Assembly: GCF_037023145.1 (NCBI RefSeq) | Contig: NZ_CP146091.1 | Coordinates: 1,736,001 to 1,800,000, forward strand | Origin: Ralstonia sp. RRA | Lineage (GTDB): Bacteria; Pseudomonadota; Gammaproteobacteria; Burkholderiales; Burkholderiaceae | Direction of reading: 5' to 3' | Length of the DNA stretch: 64,000 nt | In this document: positions 27,100 through 36,799 of the stretch, in pieces | Layout of the letters: the number at the start of each line of letters is the position of its first letter | How positions within the stretch are numbered: position 1 is the stretch's first letter | Made by a program: the position numbers and the translations under genes | Notes under the pieces: model-generated | Databases searched by the model: none | What the model saw: only the letters and a program-made list of their open reading frames with translations | Told to the model about the DNA's origin: nothing

Positions 27100-27737
27100 C
27101 CCAGACCCATCTCTTGCCTGTACCGCTGCAGACCGCCTGGGATGCACTCAACGATCCGGCCGTGCTGCAGCGCTGTATCCCGGGCTGCGAGAGCATCACC
27201 GCGGCCGGCGACCATGCCTACGAGGTCGCAATGACAGCGGCCGTCGGCCCCGTCAAGGCGCGCTTCAAGGGGCGCATGGAACTCACCGATATCGCGCCGC
27301 CGCGCAGCTACACCCTGCATTTCGACGGCCAGGGCGGCGCCGCGGGTTTCGGCAAAGGCAATGCACAAGTGGAACTCTTGCCCGAGGGGCCGACGGTCAC
27401 GCGGCTCTCCTACACCGCCAACGCGCAGGTAGGCGGCAAGCTCGCGCAGATCGGCTCACGCTTGATTGACGGCGCTGCGCGCAAACTGGCCGACGAATTC
27501 TTCCAGCGTTTTGCGGCAGAATTCGGCCCCGCCTCCGATGACGCGGCCGCGCTCGACAACCAGCCCGCCGAACATGCCATCCCGGATCTGGCAGCCGGCG
27601 AACTCCAGGCCCACGGGGCGCCACAAAACGCACCGGTCATCAGCCCCGCCGTGCAACCTCGCAATCCGTGGCCGTGGATCATCGTGGCCGTAGTGGCCGT
27701 GGCGGCGGCCTACCTGTTTTTGCACCACGGGGCATAA
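27090..27737 (+). CDS. CoxG-like SRPBCC protein with C-terminal membrane anchor
   Basis: A 215-residue protein. Residues 1-150 form an SRPBCC/START-like domain of the CO dehydrogenase subunit G family (LNDPAVLQRCIPGCESI near the start; VGPVKARFKGRMEL). A Pro/Ala linker leads to a single hydrophobic segment, PWPWIIVAVVAVAAAYLFL, at about 190-210. In this family the tail is thought to recruit the hydroxylase to the cytoplasmic membrane. Its ATG overlaps the end of the VWA gene by ten bases. Confidence 0.88.
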   Translation: MELAQTHLLPVPLQTAWDALNDPAVLQRCIPGCESITAAGDHAYEVAMTAAVGPVKARFKGRMELTDIAPPRSYTLHFDGQGGAAGFGKGNAQVELLPEGPTVTRLSYTANAQVGGKLAQIGSRLIDGAARKLADEFFQRFAAEFGPASDDAAALDNQPAEHAIPDLAAGELQAHGAPQNAPVISPAVQPRNPWPWIIVAVVAVAAAYLFLHHGA

Positions 27738-27786
27738 TCGGGCATCCCCCGCATCGAATACCGCGCATAGGCGCAGGAAACGCATC

Positions 27787-28818
27787 ATGGACAGCGTCGA
27801 TCTTGAAGTCTTGAAAACCAGCGTGCGCTGGCTGGAACAGGGGCGGCGTGTGCTGCTCGTCACCGTTGTGAAAACCTGGGGCTCATCGCCCAGGCCCGAA
27901 GGCGCCATGCTCGCGCTGCGCGACGATGGTGTCGTCGTCGGCTCGGTATCGGGCGGCTGCATTGAAGACGACCTGATCGACCGTGTGCGCCGCGAAGGCC
28001 TGCAGCAGGTCAAGCCCGAGGCCGTCAAATACGGCATCAGCGCCGAAGAGGCCCACCGCTTCGGCCTGCCCTGCGGCGGCACGCTCCAGCTTGTGCTGGA
28101 GCCGCTCAACGCCGCCAGCGGCCTGGATGCCCTGCTGCACGCCGTGGAAGCCGGTCAGCTTGTCGCCCGCACGCTCGACATGTCCACGGGCGCGACACAA
28201 CTGCAGCACGCCACCGTCACCGATGGCCTGCAGTTTGATGAAGAACGCCTCGTCACCATTCACGGGCCACGCTATCGGATGCTCGTCATCGGCGCCGGGC
28301 AGCTCTCGCGTTATCTATGCCAGATCGCCGTGGGCCTGGACTACCAGGTGACCGTGTGCGACCCGCGCGAAGAGTACAGCGAGGAATGGGATATCCCGGG
28401 TGTCGCCATGGTTCGCACCATGCCCGACGACACGGTCATGGCCATGAAGCTGGATGAGCGCTGCGCCGTCATCGCTCTCACGCACGACCCCAAGCTCGAC
28501 GACCTGGCGCTCATGGAGGCGCTCAAGACGCCTGCCTTCTACGTGGGCGCGCTCGGTAGCCGCCGCAACAACGCCAGCCGCCGCGAACGCCTGAAGGAGT
28601 TCGACCTGACCGAGGCGGAACTGGCACGCCTGCACGGCCCGGTAGGCATCTACATCGGCAGCCGCACGCCGCCGGAGATCGCCATCTCCATCCTGGCCGA
28701 GGTGACAGCCGCCAAGAACGGCGTTTCGCTGCCGACCATCCTGCAGGTGGAAGGGGCCAAGGCCGCGCGCGAAATTGCGGCCAATGCCACGTCCAGCTGC
28801 GCAGTGCCGCATGCCTGA
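27787..28818 (+). CDS. XdhC/CoxF family molybdenum cofactor insertion protein
   Basis: A 343-residue XdhC-type maturation factor, 49 bases after the CoxG-like gene. The N-terminal XdhC/CoxI domain has GSSPRPEGAML and the GSVSGGCIEDDL block; the C-terminal Rossmann-like domain has VIGAGQLSRYL and YVGALGSRRNNASRRERL. XdhC proteins bind the molybdenum cofactor and help sulfurate and insert it. This gene closes the operon. No clear U-tract terminator follows within the next 280 bases. Confidence 0.92.
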   Translation: MDSVDLEVLKTSVRWLEQGRRVLLVTVVKTWGSSPRPEGAMLALRDDGVVVGSVSGGCIEDDLIDRVRREGLQQVKPEAVKYGISAEEAHRFGLPCGGTLQLVLEPLNAASGLDALLHAVEAGQLVARTLDMSTGATQLQHATVTDGLQFDEERLVTIHGPRYRMLVIGAGQLSRYLCQIAVGLDYQVTVCDPREEYSEEWDIPGVAMVRTMPDDTVMAMKLDERCAVIALTHDPKLDDLALMEALKTPAFYVGALGSRRNNASRRERLKEFDLTEAELARLHGPVGIYIGSRTPPEIAISILAEVTAAKNGVSLPTILQVEGAKAAREIAANATSSCAVPHA

Positions 28819-29099
28819 AGTCTGACTTCTAGCGTGAAAGGTCTACAAAAGGGCGTGCCGAAAGGCGCCTGAAAGGTTACATTCTTATAAATCGCTGATT
28901 CTGCGCGGCTTTTGACCGTACCGCACAACACCTGTCATGCGGCGCGGCGAGTCTCGCACCTTGCGCGCCCTGCGGATGTTCCCGCTCAGGACTTGCGCGC
29001 ACCATCAGCATTCCGTGTCCGCACATGCGGCACCGATGCGGTTATTGGCAGGCGGGTTGGTCGCTCGCTTCGCACTTCAAAGATTTCGAGCTTTCTCGC

Positions 29100-30203
29100 A
29101 TGAGTATTCTGCTGACCGGCGCGACCGGTTTTGTGGGCGGCGCTATTGCCGCAGATCTGTCTGCCAAAGGTTTGCTGGCCGATACGCGCTTTGCCGTGCG
29201 CGGTGACACGCCCGCGGACGGGCTCGCGCGCCTGCGCAGCAACCTGCGCCGGTTCCAGTTGCCGCAAGCCGTGCTGGACGGCATCACCGAATCGCAGATC
29301 GTGCCGTTCGACCTGCGCAACGCCGGCGAGGCCAAGCTGGGCGACCCGGAAGTCATCATCAACTGCGCGGCGCTGGCAACGTTTTCGAACCATCCGTCGC
29401 TGTGGGATACCAATGTGGGCGGCGTGCTGGCGTTGGGCAAACTGGCTGCGCAGGGCTCGCGCCTCAAGCGCTTCCTGCAGATCGGCACGGCCATGTCGTG
29501 CGGCCAACTGGCCAACCACCATGTCCACGAAAGCTGGGAAGTGCCGCCGATCGAGCAGCACGCCGTGCCCTACACGTATTCCAAGGGGATGGCCGAGCTG
29601 AAGCTGCGCGAAGCCGTGCCCGAGCTGCCGCTGGTCGTGGTGCGGCCGTCCATCGTGGTTGGTCACAGCACGCTGGGCTGCGAGCCCTCGGGCAGCATTT
29701 TCTGGATGCTGCGCATGGTGGCCCTGCTGGAGACCTTCAGCTGTCAGTTGTCGGACCGTGTCGACATCCTGCCAGTGGACGACTGCGCCGAGGCCATCGT
29801 CCGGCTGGCGACCAAGCCCACGCTGGCGCACGACCTGTACCACATCAGCGCCGGCGATACGAACTCCGAGCGCATCGAAACGCTGTACCCGCGCTTCAAG
29901 CGCTGCAAGACCCCGGAAGAAGACGCCCAGGCGTTGGCCGGGTACGTGTATCAGGAAAAAATCGCCGAGAAAGCATTGGCGCGTAAATTCCTGAGCATGA
30001 CGGGTGACGGCAATGTGCGACTGGTCGCGCGCTGCATCCACCTGTATGCCAAGTTCGCCAGCATGAGCTACGTGTTCGACAACACGCGACTGGTGCAGGA
30101 GACCGGCTTCCAGCCGCGCTCCCTGCTCGCCTACCTCGACCGCTGCCTCGACACGTCGGACGCCGTGCCGATTCCCGAGCAGATGCAGTGGGACTATAAG
30201 TAG
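29100..30203 (+). CDS. extended SDR / NAD-dependent epimerase-reductase family protein
   Basis: A 367-residue extended short-chain dehydrogenase. The Rossmann motif TGATGFVGG lies at 6-14, the Ser in IGTAMSCG and YTYSKGMAE (Tyr-x3-Lys) supply the catalytic residues, and VVRPSIVVG is typical of thioester-reductase and fatty-acyl reductase-like SDRs. No carrier-protein domain is fused. Its 5' leader (28819-29099) is long and has no clear ribosome binding site. It stands alone, and the substrate is unknown. Confidence 0.8.
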   Translation: MSILLTGATGFVGGAIAADLSAKGLLADTRFAVRGDTPADGLARLRSNLRRFQLPQAVLDGITESQIVPFDLRNAGEAKLGDPEVIINCAALATFSNHPSLWDTNVGGVLALGKLAAQGSRLKRFLQIGTAMSCGQLANHHVHESWEVPPIEQHAVPYTYSKGMAELKLREAVPELPLVVVRPSIVVGHSTLGCEPSGSIFWMLRMVALLETFSCQLSDRVDILPVDDCAEAIVRLATKPTLAHDLYHISAGDTNSERIETLYPRFKRCKTPEEDAQALAGYVYQEKIAEKALARKFLSMTGDGNVRLVARCIHLYAKFASMSYVFDNTRLVQETGFQPRSLLAYLDRCLDTSDAVPIPEQMQWDYK

Positions 30204-30299
30204 CCGTCAGGCCTACCCGGTTTGCACGGCGTGTCATGGCGCCGTGTTATAACCATCGGCGCTTTTACCAAGACTCCGGTCTAAAACAAGGAGCCGCCG

Positions 30300-31022
30300 A
30301 TGGTGCTGCAATCCCTCGCCAACCTCAATGTCACTACGCTGGTGGATTCGTTCATCAGCCTTACCGCTGCCTTTGCGCTCGGCTCACTGATCGGTTTCGA
30401 GCGACAGGTCAGGCAGCGGACGGCCGGTTTGCGCACCAACGCGCTGGTGGCAGTGGCGGCGGCGGCCTTCGTCGACATGGCCGCGCAGATCGGTACCCCA
30501 TCGGACACCACCCGCGTGATCGCCTACGTGGTGTCCGGCGTCGGTTTCCTGGGCGCCGGCACCATCATGAAGGAAGGGTTGAACGTGCGCGGGCTGAACA
30601 CGGCCGCTACGTTGTGGGGCTCGGCTGCCGTGGGTGCAGCCGCCGGCTCCGACCTGATCGGTCAGGCGATCTTGATTTCGCTGTTTGTGCTGGCCTCGAA
30701 CATTCTGCTGCGGCCCGTGGTGAACCGCATCAACCGCACGCCGCTGAACAACCAATCCGCTGAAGTCACGTACACCATGTGCGTGATCACGGCGCGCGAG
30801 CGCCAGAAAGAAGCCTTGGCCGACCTGGAGCGCCTGCTGGAAGAAGCCAGCTACCCCGTCAGCGACCTGTCGGTCGAGCCCTTTGGCGAAGACCATGTGG
30901 AAATCGAAGCCATGCTGATGTCCACCGCCGTCAATGCCGTCGAGCTGGACCGCATCGTCACTGTGCTGCAAGCCCAGCCGCACATCGCCCAGGCGTTCTG
31001 GAACCCGAGCACGACGGAATAA
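30300..31022 (+). CDS. MgtC/SapB family membrane protein
   Basis: A 240-residue protein with an N-terminal MgtC domain: several hydrophobic helices and the conserved block GFERQVRQRTAGLRTNALV, then GVGFLGAGTIMKEG and GLNTAATLW. The C-terminal cytoplasmic part (about 160-240) is ACT-like, as in longer MgtC proteins. MgtC affects growth in low Mg2+ and F-ATPase in pathogens; for the environmental family members the role is less clear. AAGGAG precedes ATG 30300 by six bases. I looked for a Mg2+-sensing leader in the 96-base upstream spacer and saw none. Confidence 0.9.
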   Translation: MVLQSLANLNVTTLVDSFISLTAAFALGSLIGFERQVRQRTAGLRTNALVAVAAAAFVDMAAQIGTPSDTTRVIAYVVSGVGFLGAGTIMKEGLNVRGLNTAATLWGSAAVGAAAGSDLIGQAILISLFVLASNILLRPVVNRINRTPLNNQSAEVTYTMCVITARERQKEALADLERLLEEASYPVSDLSVEPFGEDHVEIEAMLMSTAVNAVELDRIVTVLQAQPHIAQAFWNPSTTE

Positions 31023-31031
31023 CCGCAGCGC

Positions 31032-31499
31032 TCAAAGCTCCTGCGAGGCCGCCAGGGCCATGATCTTGGCCCAGCGCTTCGCCTCCTGGCGATTGCGCAT
31101 CGGAATCGGCCAATCCGCCTGCGCCTGATGCTTCAGGCGCAGCGCCAGAGACCACGCGCCGCCGCGCTCAACCGCGTCGGCGCCGGCAATGTCGGCAAAG
31201 AGGAAGCGCGCGTCCTGGTCATGCAGGCGCAATGACCCGCGCTTTTGTTCGGCATCAACAGCAATCTGCCCCCAGCTCCCGCTCAGGGACACAACCCGCT
31301 GCCCTTTCACGTTGACGCCATGCACCGCGCGATAGCGGCGGACAACGCTGACGACAGCTCCGGCGATGAGGGCTGCCGCAATCAACACCGCCGCGCCGCC
31401 CGCGATGGCACCGTACGCCGAAGCAACCGTTACATACAGCCGGACCGCGCCATAGATAAGCAGGCCAACCAGCGCAAACGCGGCAATGATGAACGGCAT
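31032..31499 (-). CDS. membrane protein of unknown function
   Basis: A 155-residue protein with two N-terminal hydrophobic segments (PFIIAAFALVGLLIYGAVRLYV, trimmed at about 2-21, and a second at about 28-50) and a soluble C-terminal region that looks like a small beta-rich domain (VSLSGSWGQIAVDAEQKRG). ATG 31499 has AAGGAA seven bases upstream; a longer frame adds nothing hydrophobic. I do not recognise the family. It converges on mgtC with nine bases between the stops. Confidence 0.65.
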   Translation of the reverse strand: MPFIIAAFALVGLLIYGAVRLYVTVASAYGAIAGGAAVLIAAALIAGAVVSVVRRYRAVHGVNVKGQRVVSLSGSWGQIAVDAEQKRGSLRLHDQDARFLFADIAGADAVERGGAWSLALRLKHQAQADWPIPMRNRQEAKRWAKIMALAASQEL

Positions 31500-31623
31500 G
31501 GTGTGATTCCTTGATCCTTGGATGTGCGTTCCGGTTATATCAACCGAAACGGCGCTCAAGGCAAGTCATTGCCACACATGCCGATCAAATCGATCGCTTG
31601 TATCAAATCCGGTATGGATCGGG

Positions 31624-33165
31624 TCAGGCCAATCGGAACGCCGCAATGGCAGCGTTCAGCACCTGTGCCTGTTCTTCCAGCGACTCGGCCGCCGCGGCCG
31701 CCTGCTCCACCAGCGCGGCGTTCTGCTGCGTGGCTTCGTCCATCAGCGTGACGGCCTTGTTGACCTGTTCGATGCCCGAGCTTTGCTCATTGGAGGCAGC
31801 GGCAATCTCGCCCATGATGTCGGTCACGCGGCGGATGGAGGCGACGATATCTTCCATCGTGGTGCCGGCACGCTCGGCCAGCGCACTGCCCGTCTCCACC
31901 TTGGACAGCGAGGCCTCGATCATCTCCTTGATTTCCTTGGCCGCTGCGGCGCTGCGCTGCGCGAGGTTGCGCACCTCGCCCGCAACCACGGCAAAACCAC
32001 GACCCTGCTCACCGGCGCGGGCGGCTTCCACGGCGGCGTTCAGCGCCAGGATGTTGGTCTGGAAGGCAATGCCGTCAATCACGCCGATGATCTCGGACAC
32101 CGTACGCGACGATGCGTTGATCTCGCGCATGGTCGCCACCACGTCAGTCACCACCGCGCCGCCCTGGCTGGCTACATGGGAGGCGCTGTCGGCCAGTTGG
32201 CTGGCCTGACGGGCGTTGTCGCCGTTCTGGCGCACGATGGAGGTCATCTCTTCCATGCTGGATGCGGTTTCTTCCAGCGAGCTGGCCTGCTCTTCCGTGC
32301 GTTGAGACAGGTCGGCATTGCCGGCAGCAATCTGCTTGGTGGCTGCGCCAATGGATTCGGAGCCGGTGCGCACGCGGCGCACGGTGTCGGTCAATGCACC
32401 CTGCATGCGGGCCAGACCTTCGAGCAGGCGGCCCATCTCGTCCCCACGGTCGACATGCACGGGCTGTGTCAGATCACCCGCGGCAATGCGGTCGAATTGC
32501 GCCAGCGTCGCGTTCAGCGGCCCGACAATGGCGCGCAGCAGCGACCATGCGCACACCAGCGCCACCAGCAATGCAAAGACGATGGCCGCAATCACGATCA
32601 TGCGGAAACGCGCGTAGGCATCGCGCGATTCATCGTAGTTGGCCTTGGAGAAGGCGAGCTGCTTCTTGCTCAGTGCCAGGCTGGTGTCATTGGAATCGCG
32701 GAAGGCCTTGGAGACGCCCTTATCCATGATCTTGTCGGCCGTGGCGCGGTCACCGGCGCGCAGTGCCTTGATGATGTCGCGCAGCGTGCCCGATGCGGCC
32801 TCACGCTTGGTGGCGACATCCTTGGCCAGGCGCTCCTCTTCATCGTCGCGCGGCAGGGCCAGGTATTTTTTCCACGCCTCGTCCGAGCGGGCGATCAGCT
32901 CTTCGGTACGGTCGAGCAACTGCATCGCGCCCTTGTCTTCCGGATACAGCATCGCCTTATCGAGCGCAGTGCGGGCGCGCGTGAGGCTCAGGTCGGATTC
33001 GCCCAGGGCCAGCGCAGACGGAAACTGGTTGGTGAAGGTCTGTTCATGTGCACGATTGGCGTCACGCAGGCCAAGCAGCCCGGCCACACCAATCAGCAGG
33101 GCCAGCAAAAACAGAATGGAAACCGTAAGCACCAGACGGGTGCGGATGGTCAATCGGGCAGACAT
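31624..33165 (-). CDS. methyl-accepting chemotaxis protein
   Basis: A 513-residue chemoreceptor: transmembrane helix 1 ([20 protein letters not shown], about 10-29), a four-helix periplasmic ligand domain of the Tar/4HB class, transmembrane helix 2 ([19 protein letters not shown], about 188-206), HAMP, and the signalling domain with the strictly conserved hairpin tip ([20 protein letters not shown], about 364-383). I start at ATG 33165; the frame is open for 11 codons further. The C-terminus has no NWETF-like pentapeptide. Ligand unknown, and no che genes are nearby. Confidence 0.92.
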   Translation of the reverse strand: MSARLTIRTRLVLTVSILFLLALLIGVAGLLGLRDANRAHEQTFTNQFPSALALGESDLSLTRARTALDKAMLYPEDKGAMQLLDRTEELIARSDEAWKKYLALPRDDEEERLAKDVATKREAASGTLRDIIKALRAGDRATADKIMDKGVSKAFRDSNDTSLALSKKQLAFSKANYDESRDAYARFRMIVIAAIVFALLVALVCAWSLLRAIVGPLNATLAQFDRIAAGDLTQPVHVDRGDEMGRLLEGLARMQGALTDTVRRVRTGSESIGAATKQIAAGNADLSQRTEEQASSLEETASSMEEMTSIVRQNGDNARQASQLADSASHVASQGGAVVTDVVATMREINASSRTVSEIIGVIDGIAFQTNILALNAAVEAARAGEQGRGFAVVAGEVRNLAQRSAAAAKEIKEMIEASLSKVETGSALAERAGTTMEDIVASIRRVTDIMGEIAAASNEQSSGIEQVNKAVTLMDEATQQNAALVEQAAAAAESLEEQAQVLNAAIAAFRLA

Positions 33166-33325
33166 GGGCGCTGGAGGGTGGCAAGGAGTGACGTGCACGG
33201 CTTCTCACGCAGGCGCGACGATCGCGCCGGGCGGCCGGCTACCTTGGCACTATCGGTCGCCCACGGCGGGAACTTGAGGCCGGCATGCCCAATGCATCAC
33301 CTGACACCGCCCCTGGCTCAAGGCT

Positions 33326-34558
33326 TTAGCCTGCCTTGCCCTTGCGCGCCTGCTGGTAGTCCTCTGCAAACTCGGCCCATTGCTTGAGCGACACCTTGCG
33401 CCCATGCGTGGCCAGCTTCAGCGCTGATTTGCGCCATGCCGTGCCGGAAGCGTAGTCCTGCACCGTCTCAACCAGATCGGTGCCGAGGCGGCCACAACTG
33501 CGCAGATGGCACCAGGCAGCCACGTGGGCCATGGTCTGCAGCGCATCGTCCAGGTTGGCGACAACGTGCTTACCGGAGCCCAGCTCCACGCGGTCGGCCG
33601 TCGGCTGCAGGCTTTTGACCACGTAAGACTTCGGCTTTTCACCCTTGGCCCCGTAAACGACGCCACGCAGCAATGCCGGCGAAATCGCCTGTGAGATCCG
33701 CTGGATGCCGACCACACGCCCTGCCTCGCTATGCCACGGCGCCACGCTGCACGCGTCGCCCAGCGTGTCTGCCCAGACGCTCGGTACGGAGAGCTTGATG
33801 TCGATCAGACGCAGGGTGTCGGGGTCGTTCTCTGGGCGGGCCAGCACCGAATAGCGCTCCAGCCCCAGGCTGCCCGTGCCGGCAATGCGACGCGCGACAT
33901 CTACGGCAACAAAGCGCTGGCCGTGTCCGTTGCCCTGCTCGGCATACGCCTGGAGAATGCGGCGCGCGCGGCGGGCCTCATCCTTGCTGGCATGTAATGT
34001 GCGGCGCCCATCGATGCGCAGGGTGATCTGGTTGCCGTTGCGTTCCGTGCGCTCGGCAATGTAGGCCGCACGGTTGCGCCTGCGCAGGCCGCGCAGCAGA
34101 GTACGCACGATGCCGGTGGCGGTGGCACGCTCGACCCAGCGTGGTTTGCCGTCGACCAGCGCAGCCGCATAGGTATCGAGAAACCGCCGGCAGAGGTTGT
34201 TTGCGTCTTCGTCGGCCAGCTTCCAGCTGTGCGCAGCCACTTGCAGGCTGGACAGTACGCGCACAAGGTCGACCGTAAACGGTGCGGTGAGTGCCTCGTC
34301 GAAATCGTTCATGTCGAAGTAGACCAGGCCGTTCTCACCCTTGAAGCTGCCGAAGTTCTCCAGGTGCAGATCACCACAGACCAGCGTGCGGGGAGCTTCG
34401 TGCATGAGCGGCGCATCGATCATCGACGCCGCATACAGATTGTTGGTGCCGCGAAAGAACGAGAACGGATCGGCGGCGATGGCAGCCAGCTTGCGCGTGA
34501 GGCGCTCCGGGTCTCGCCCGGCGTTGTACTCAAGAATGACGCGGGTACTCTCGTGCAT
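33326..34558 (-). CDS. DUF2252 protein (kinase-like fold)
   Basis: A 410-residue DUF2252 protein. Family blocks seen are DPFSFFRGTNNLYAAS, LVCGDLHLENFGSF (resembling the catalytic loop of aminoglycoside-phosphotransferase-like kinases), YFDMNDFDEA, and a C-terminal LGSGKHVVANLDDALQTMAHV. Function is not established. ATG 34558 is preferred over a TTG at 34594. Its start lies 35 bases from that of the divergent GH15 gene, so the two share a promoter region. Confidence 0.85.
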   Translation of the reverse strand: MHESTRVILEYNAGRDPERLTRKLAAIAADPFSFFRGTNNLYAASMIDAPLMHEAPRTLVCGDLHLENFGSFKGENGLVYFDMNDFDEALTAPFTVDLVRVLSSLQVAAHSWKLADEDANNLCRRFLDTYAAALVDGKPRWVERATATGIVRTLLRGLRRRNRAAYIAERTERNGNQITLRIDGRRTLHASKDEARRARRILQAYAEQGNGHGQRFVAVDVARRIAGTGSLGLERYSVLARPENDPDTLRLIDIKLSVPSVWADTLGDACSVAPWHSEAGRVVGIQRISQAISPALLRGVVYGAKGEKPKSYVVKSLQPTADRVELGSGKHVVANLDDALQTMAHVAAWCHLRSCGRLGTDLVETVQDYASGTAWRKSALKLATHGRKVSLKQWAEFAEDYQQARKGKAG

Positions 34559-34593
34559 GGTCGCTGCCTTATCGATTGTTGGAGTGGAGTGCA

Positions 34594-36453
34594 ATGCCCT
34601 CGAAAATCGAAGATTACGCCCTGATCGGTGATTGCGAAACCGCGGCGCTGGTTTCGTGCGACGGGTCTATCGATTGGCTGTGCTGGCCCCGGTTTGATTC
34701 AGGCGCCTGTTTTGCCGCGTTGCTGGGCACACCTGATCATGGCCGCTGGCAGATCGCGCCGCAGGGTGGCACGCATTCGATCCGCCGCCGTTACCTGCCC
34801 GGCACGCTTGTGCTGGAGACCATGTTCGAGACCGACACCGGCACCATCAGCCTGACCGACCTGATGCCTGTACGCCTGCCGGGTACACCCAGCGCGCGCA
34901 ACGATACGTCGGATCTCGTGCGCATCGTGCGGGGCATTTCGGGCGCGGTTGCCATGCGTATGGACCTGACGTTGCGCTTCGACTACGGCGCCTCCGTGCC
35001 GTGGGTCAGCCGCGTGGTCGAAACCACCGGTGCCCCTGCCGACAGCGCATGCGACACCCCCGACTGCGTACTGCGTGCCATTGCCGGCCCTGACATGGTG
35101 ACGCTGCGCACGCCGGCCCTGCTCCGTGGCGAGAACCTCTCCACCGTGGCCGAATTCACGGTGGCCGAGGGCGAGGCCATGCCCTTCGTGCTGACGCATT
35201 CACCATCGCACCTGCCGCTGCCGGCCTCCATCGACGCGCTGGAAGCCCAGTTCGACATCGAGGCGCGCTGGCGCGCGTGGTCGAGTCGGTGCCACGGCGC
35301 CGGTGAATGGACAGAGGCCGTCGAGCGCTCGCTCATTACGCTCAAGGCGCTGACGTATCACCGCACCGGCGGTGTGGTCGCCGCGCCCACCACGTCGTTG
35401 CCCGAACAACTCGGCGGCGTACGCAACTGGGACTACCGCTACTGCTGGCTGCGCGACGCCACCCTCACGCTGCTCGCCCTCATGAACGCCGGCTACTACG
35501 ACGAGGCAAGCGCCTGGCGCGCCTGGCTCGAACGCGCCATCGCCGGCAGCCCCGCACAGGTGCAGATCATGTACGGCATTGCCGGTGAGCGCCGCCTGGG
35601 CGAATGGACCGTGCCCTGGCTACCCGGCTATGAAGGCGCTCAGCCCGTGCGCATTGGCAACGCCGCCGCCCTGCAACTCCAGCTCGATGTCTACGGTGAA
35701 CTGATGGACGCGCTCTACCTCGCCCGCAAAGGCGGCCTGGCGGGCGACGACGCTTCATGGCGCTTGCAGCTCGCATTGATGACGCATCTGGAAGACATCT
35801 GGCAGCTCCCCGACGAAGGCATCTGGGAGGTGCGCGGCCCATCCCGGCACTTCACCCACTCCAAGGTGATGGCCTGGGTGGCTTTCGACCGCGCTGTCAG
35901 AAGCATCGAGCAATTTGGCGTGGAAGGCCCACTTGAGCGCTGGCGTGCCGTTCGCGACCGCATTCATGCTGAAGTCTGCACGCGTGGCATCCACCCACGC
36001 CGCGGCTGTTTCGTGCAGAGCTACGGCGGTGAAGAGGTGGACGCCGCCTTGCTGATGCTGCCGCTGGTGGGCTTCCTGCCCGCAGCGGACACGCGCATCC
36101 AGGCCACCGTGCGCGCCATCGAGGAGGATCTGCTCGTCGATGGTCTCGTGCGCCGTTATCGCACCGAGGCCGTGGCGGACGGGCTGCCGGAAGGCGAAGG
36201 CGTCTTCCTCGCCTGCAGCTTCTGGTACGTCGACAACCTCGTCCTCCAGAGCCGCGATGAAGAAGCGCGCGCGTTGTTCGTGAAGCTGCTGGCGCTGCGC
36301 AATGACGTGGGCTTGCTGTCGGAAGAGTACGACCCGCGCGTGCGTCGGTTGGTGGGCAATTTTCCGCAGGCGTTCTCGCATATCGCGCTGGTGAACTCAG
36401 CGCTGGCATTGTCCGCCGCGGCCGATCATGTCAGCCAGCGAACGCGCACCTAG
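34594..36453 (+). CDS. glycoside hydrolase family 15 protein (glucoamylase/trehalase-like)
   Basis: A 619-residue GH15 enzyme. The N-terminal beta-sandwich (IEDYALIGDCETAALVSCDG, IDWLCWPRFDSGACFAALLG) precedes an (alpha/alpha)6 barrel with the GVRNWDYRYCWLRDATLTL signature at about 276 and the family's C-terminal Glu region (LLSEEYDP). Bacterial relatives of this layout hydrolyse trehalose or short alpha-glucans in the cytoplasm; there is no signal peptide here. The start has GGAG about seven bases upstream. It is divergent from the DUF2252 gene. Confidence 0.88.
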   Translation: MPSKIEDYALIGDCETAALVSCDGSIDWLCWPRFDSGACFAALLGTPDHGRWQIAPQGGTHSIRRRYLPGTLVLETMFETDTGTISLTDLMPVRLPGTPSARNDTSDLVRIVRGISGAVAMRMDLTLRFDYGASVPWVSRVVETTGAPADSACDTPDCVLRAIAGPDMVTLRTPALLRGENLSTVAEFTVAEGEAMPFVLTHSPSHLPLPASIDALEAQFDIEARWRAWSSRCHGAGEWTEAVERSLITLKALTYHRTGGVVAAPTTSLPEQLGGVRNWDYRYCWLRDATLTLLALMNAGYYDEASAWRAWLERAIAGSPAQVQIMYGIAGERRLGEWTVPWLPGYEGAQPVRIGNAAALQLQLDVYGELMDALYLARKGGLAGDDASWRLQLALMTHLEDIWQLPDEGIWEVRGPSRHFTHSKVMAWVAFDRAVRSIEQFGVEGPLERWRAVRDRIHAEVCTRGIHPRRGCFVQSYGGEEVDAALLMLPLVGFLPAADTRIQATVRAIEEDLLVDGLVRRYRTEAVADGLPEGEGVFLACSFWYVDNLVLQSRDEEARALFVKLLALRNDVGLLSEEYDPRVRRLVGNFPQAFSHIALVNSALALSAAADHVSQRTRT

Positions 36454-36511
36454 AAACCGGAATCCGCCATCCCGGTAGAATGGCGGCCCTGCTGATTCAA
36501 CTGCCCCTGCC

Positions 36512-36745
36512 ATGCCCGATGACCTTTCCAGTGCGCCCGAAAGCACCCTGCTCGGCCGCCCCGACAGCCCGTGCGTCGGCATCTGCTCGACCCTCTTCGA
36601 TGAGGTCTGCCAGGGCTGTGGGCGCACCCAGCTGGAAGTCAGCAACTGGGTGTTCATGACCGACGAGGAGCGCAACGTGGTCTGGACGCGCATCCTGGCC
36701 GAAGGCACAGCCCAGGGCTACAACCCCGACGGTAGCCGCAAGTAA
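36512..36745 (+). CDS. DUF1289 protein (Fe-S binding-like, small)
   Basis: A 77-residue protein with the DUF1289 core SPCVGICSTLFDEVCQGCGRT, shown here in two parts: SPCVGIC at about 19 and CQGCGRT at about 33. Four conserved Cys could hold a metal or cluster. The ending SNWVFMTDEERNVVWTRIL is family-typical. Function unknown. A good terminator follows 11 bases after the stop. Confidence 0.88.
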   Translation: MPDDLSSAPESTLLGRPDSPCVGICSTLFDEVCQGCGRTQLEVSNWVFMTDEERNVVWTRILAEGTAQGYNPDGSRK

Positions 36746-36756
36746 GCGCCAAAGGA

Positions 36757-36784
36757 AAACCCGGCCGAAGCCGGGTTTCTTGTT
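36757..36784. terminator. bidirectional terminator
   Basis: A perfect stem AAACCCGGC (36757-36765) / GCCGGGTTT (36770-36778) with loop CGAA is followed by CTTGTT on the plus strand and, read on the minus strand, by TCCTTT. It serves both the DUF1289 gene and the convergent aldehyde dehydrogenase gene. Confidence 0.85.
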
Positions 36785-36799
36785 GACGCAGCCAACCGA

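Noticed and set aside
30204..30299. Mg2+-sensing leader before mgtC
   Set aside because: Only 96 bases long, with no terminator-antiterminator pair or M-box-like helices visible.
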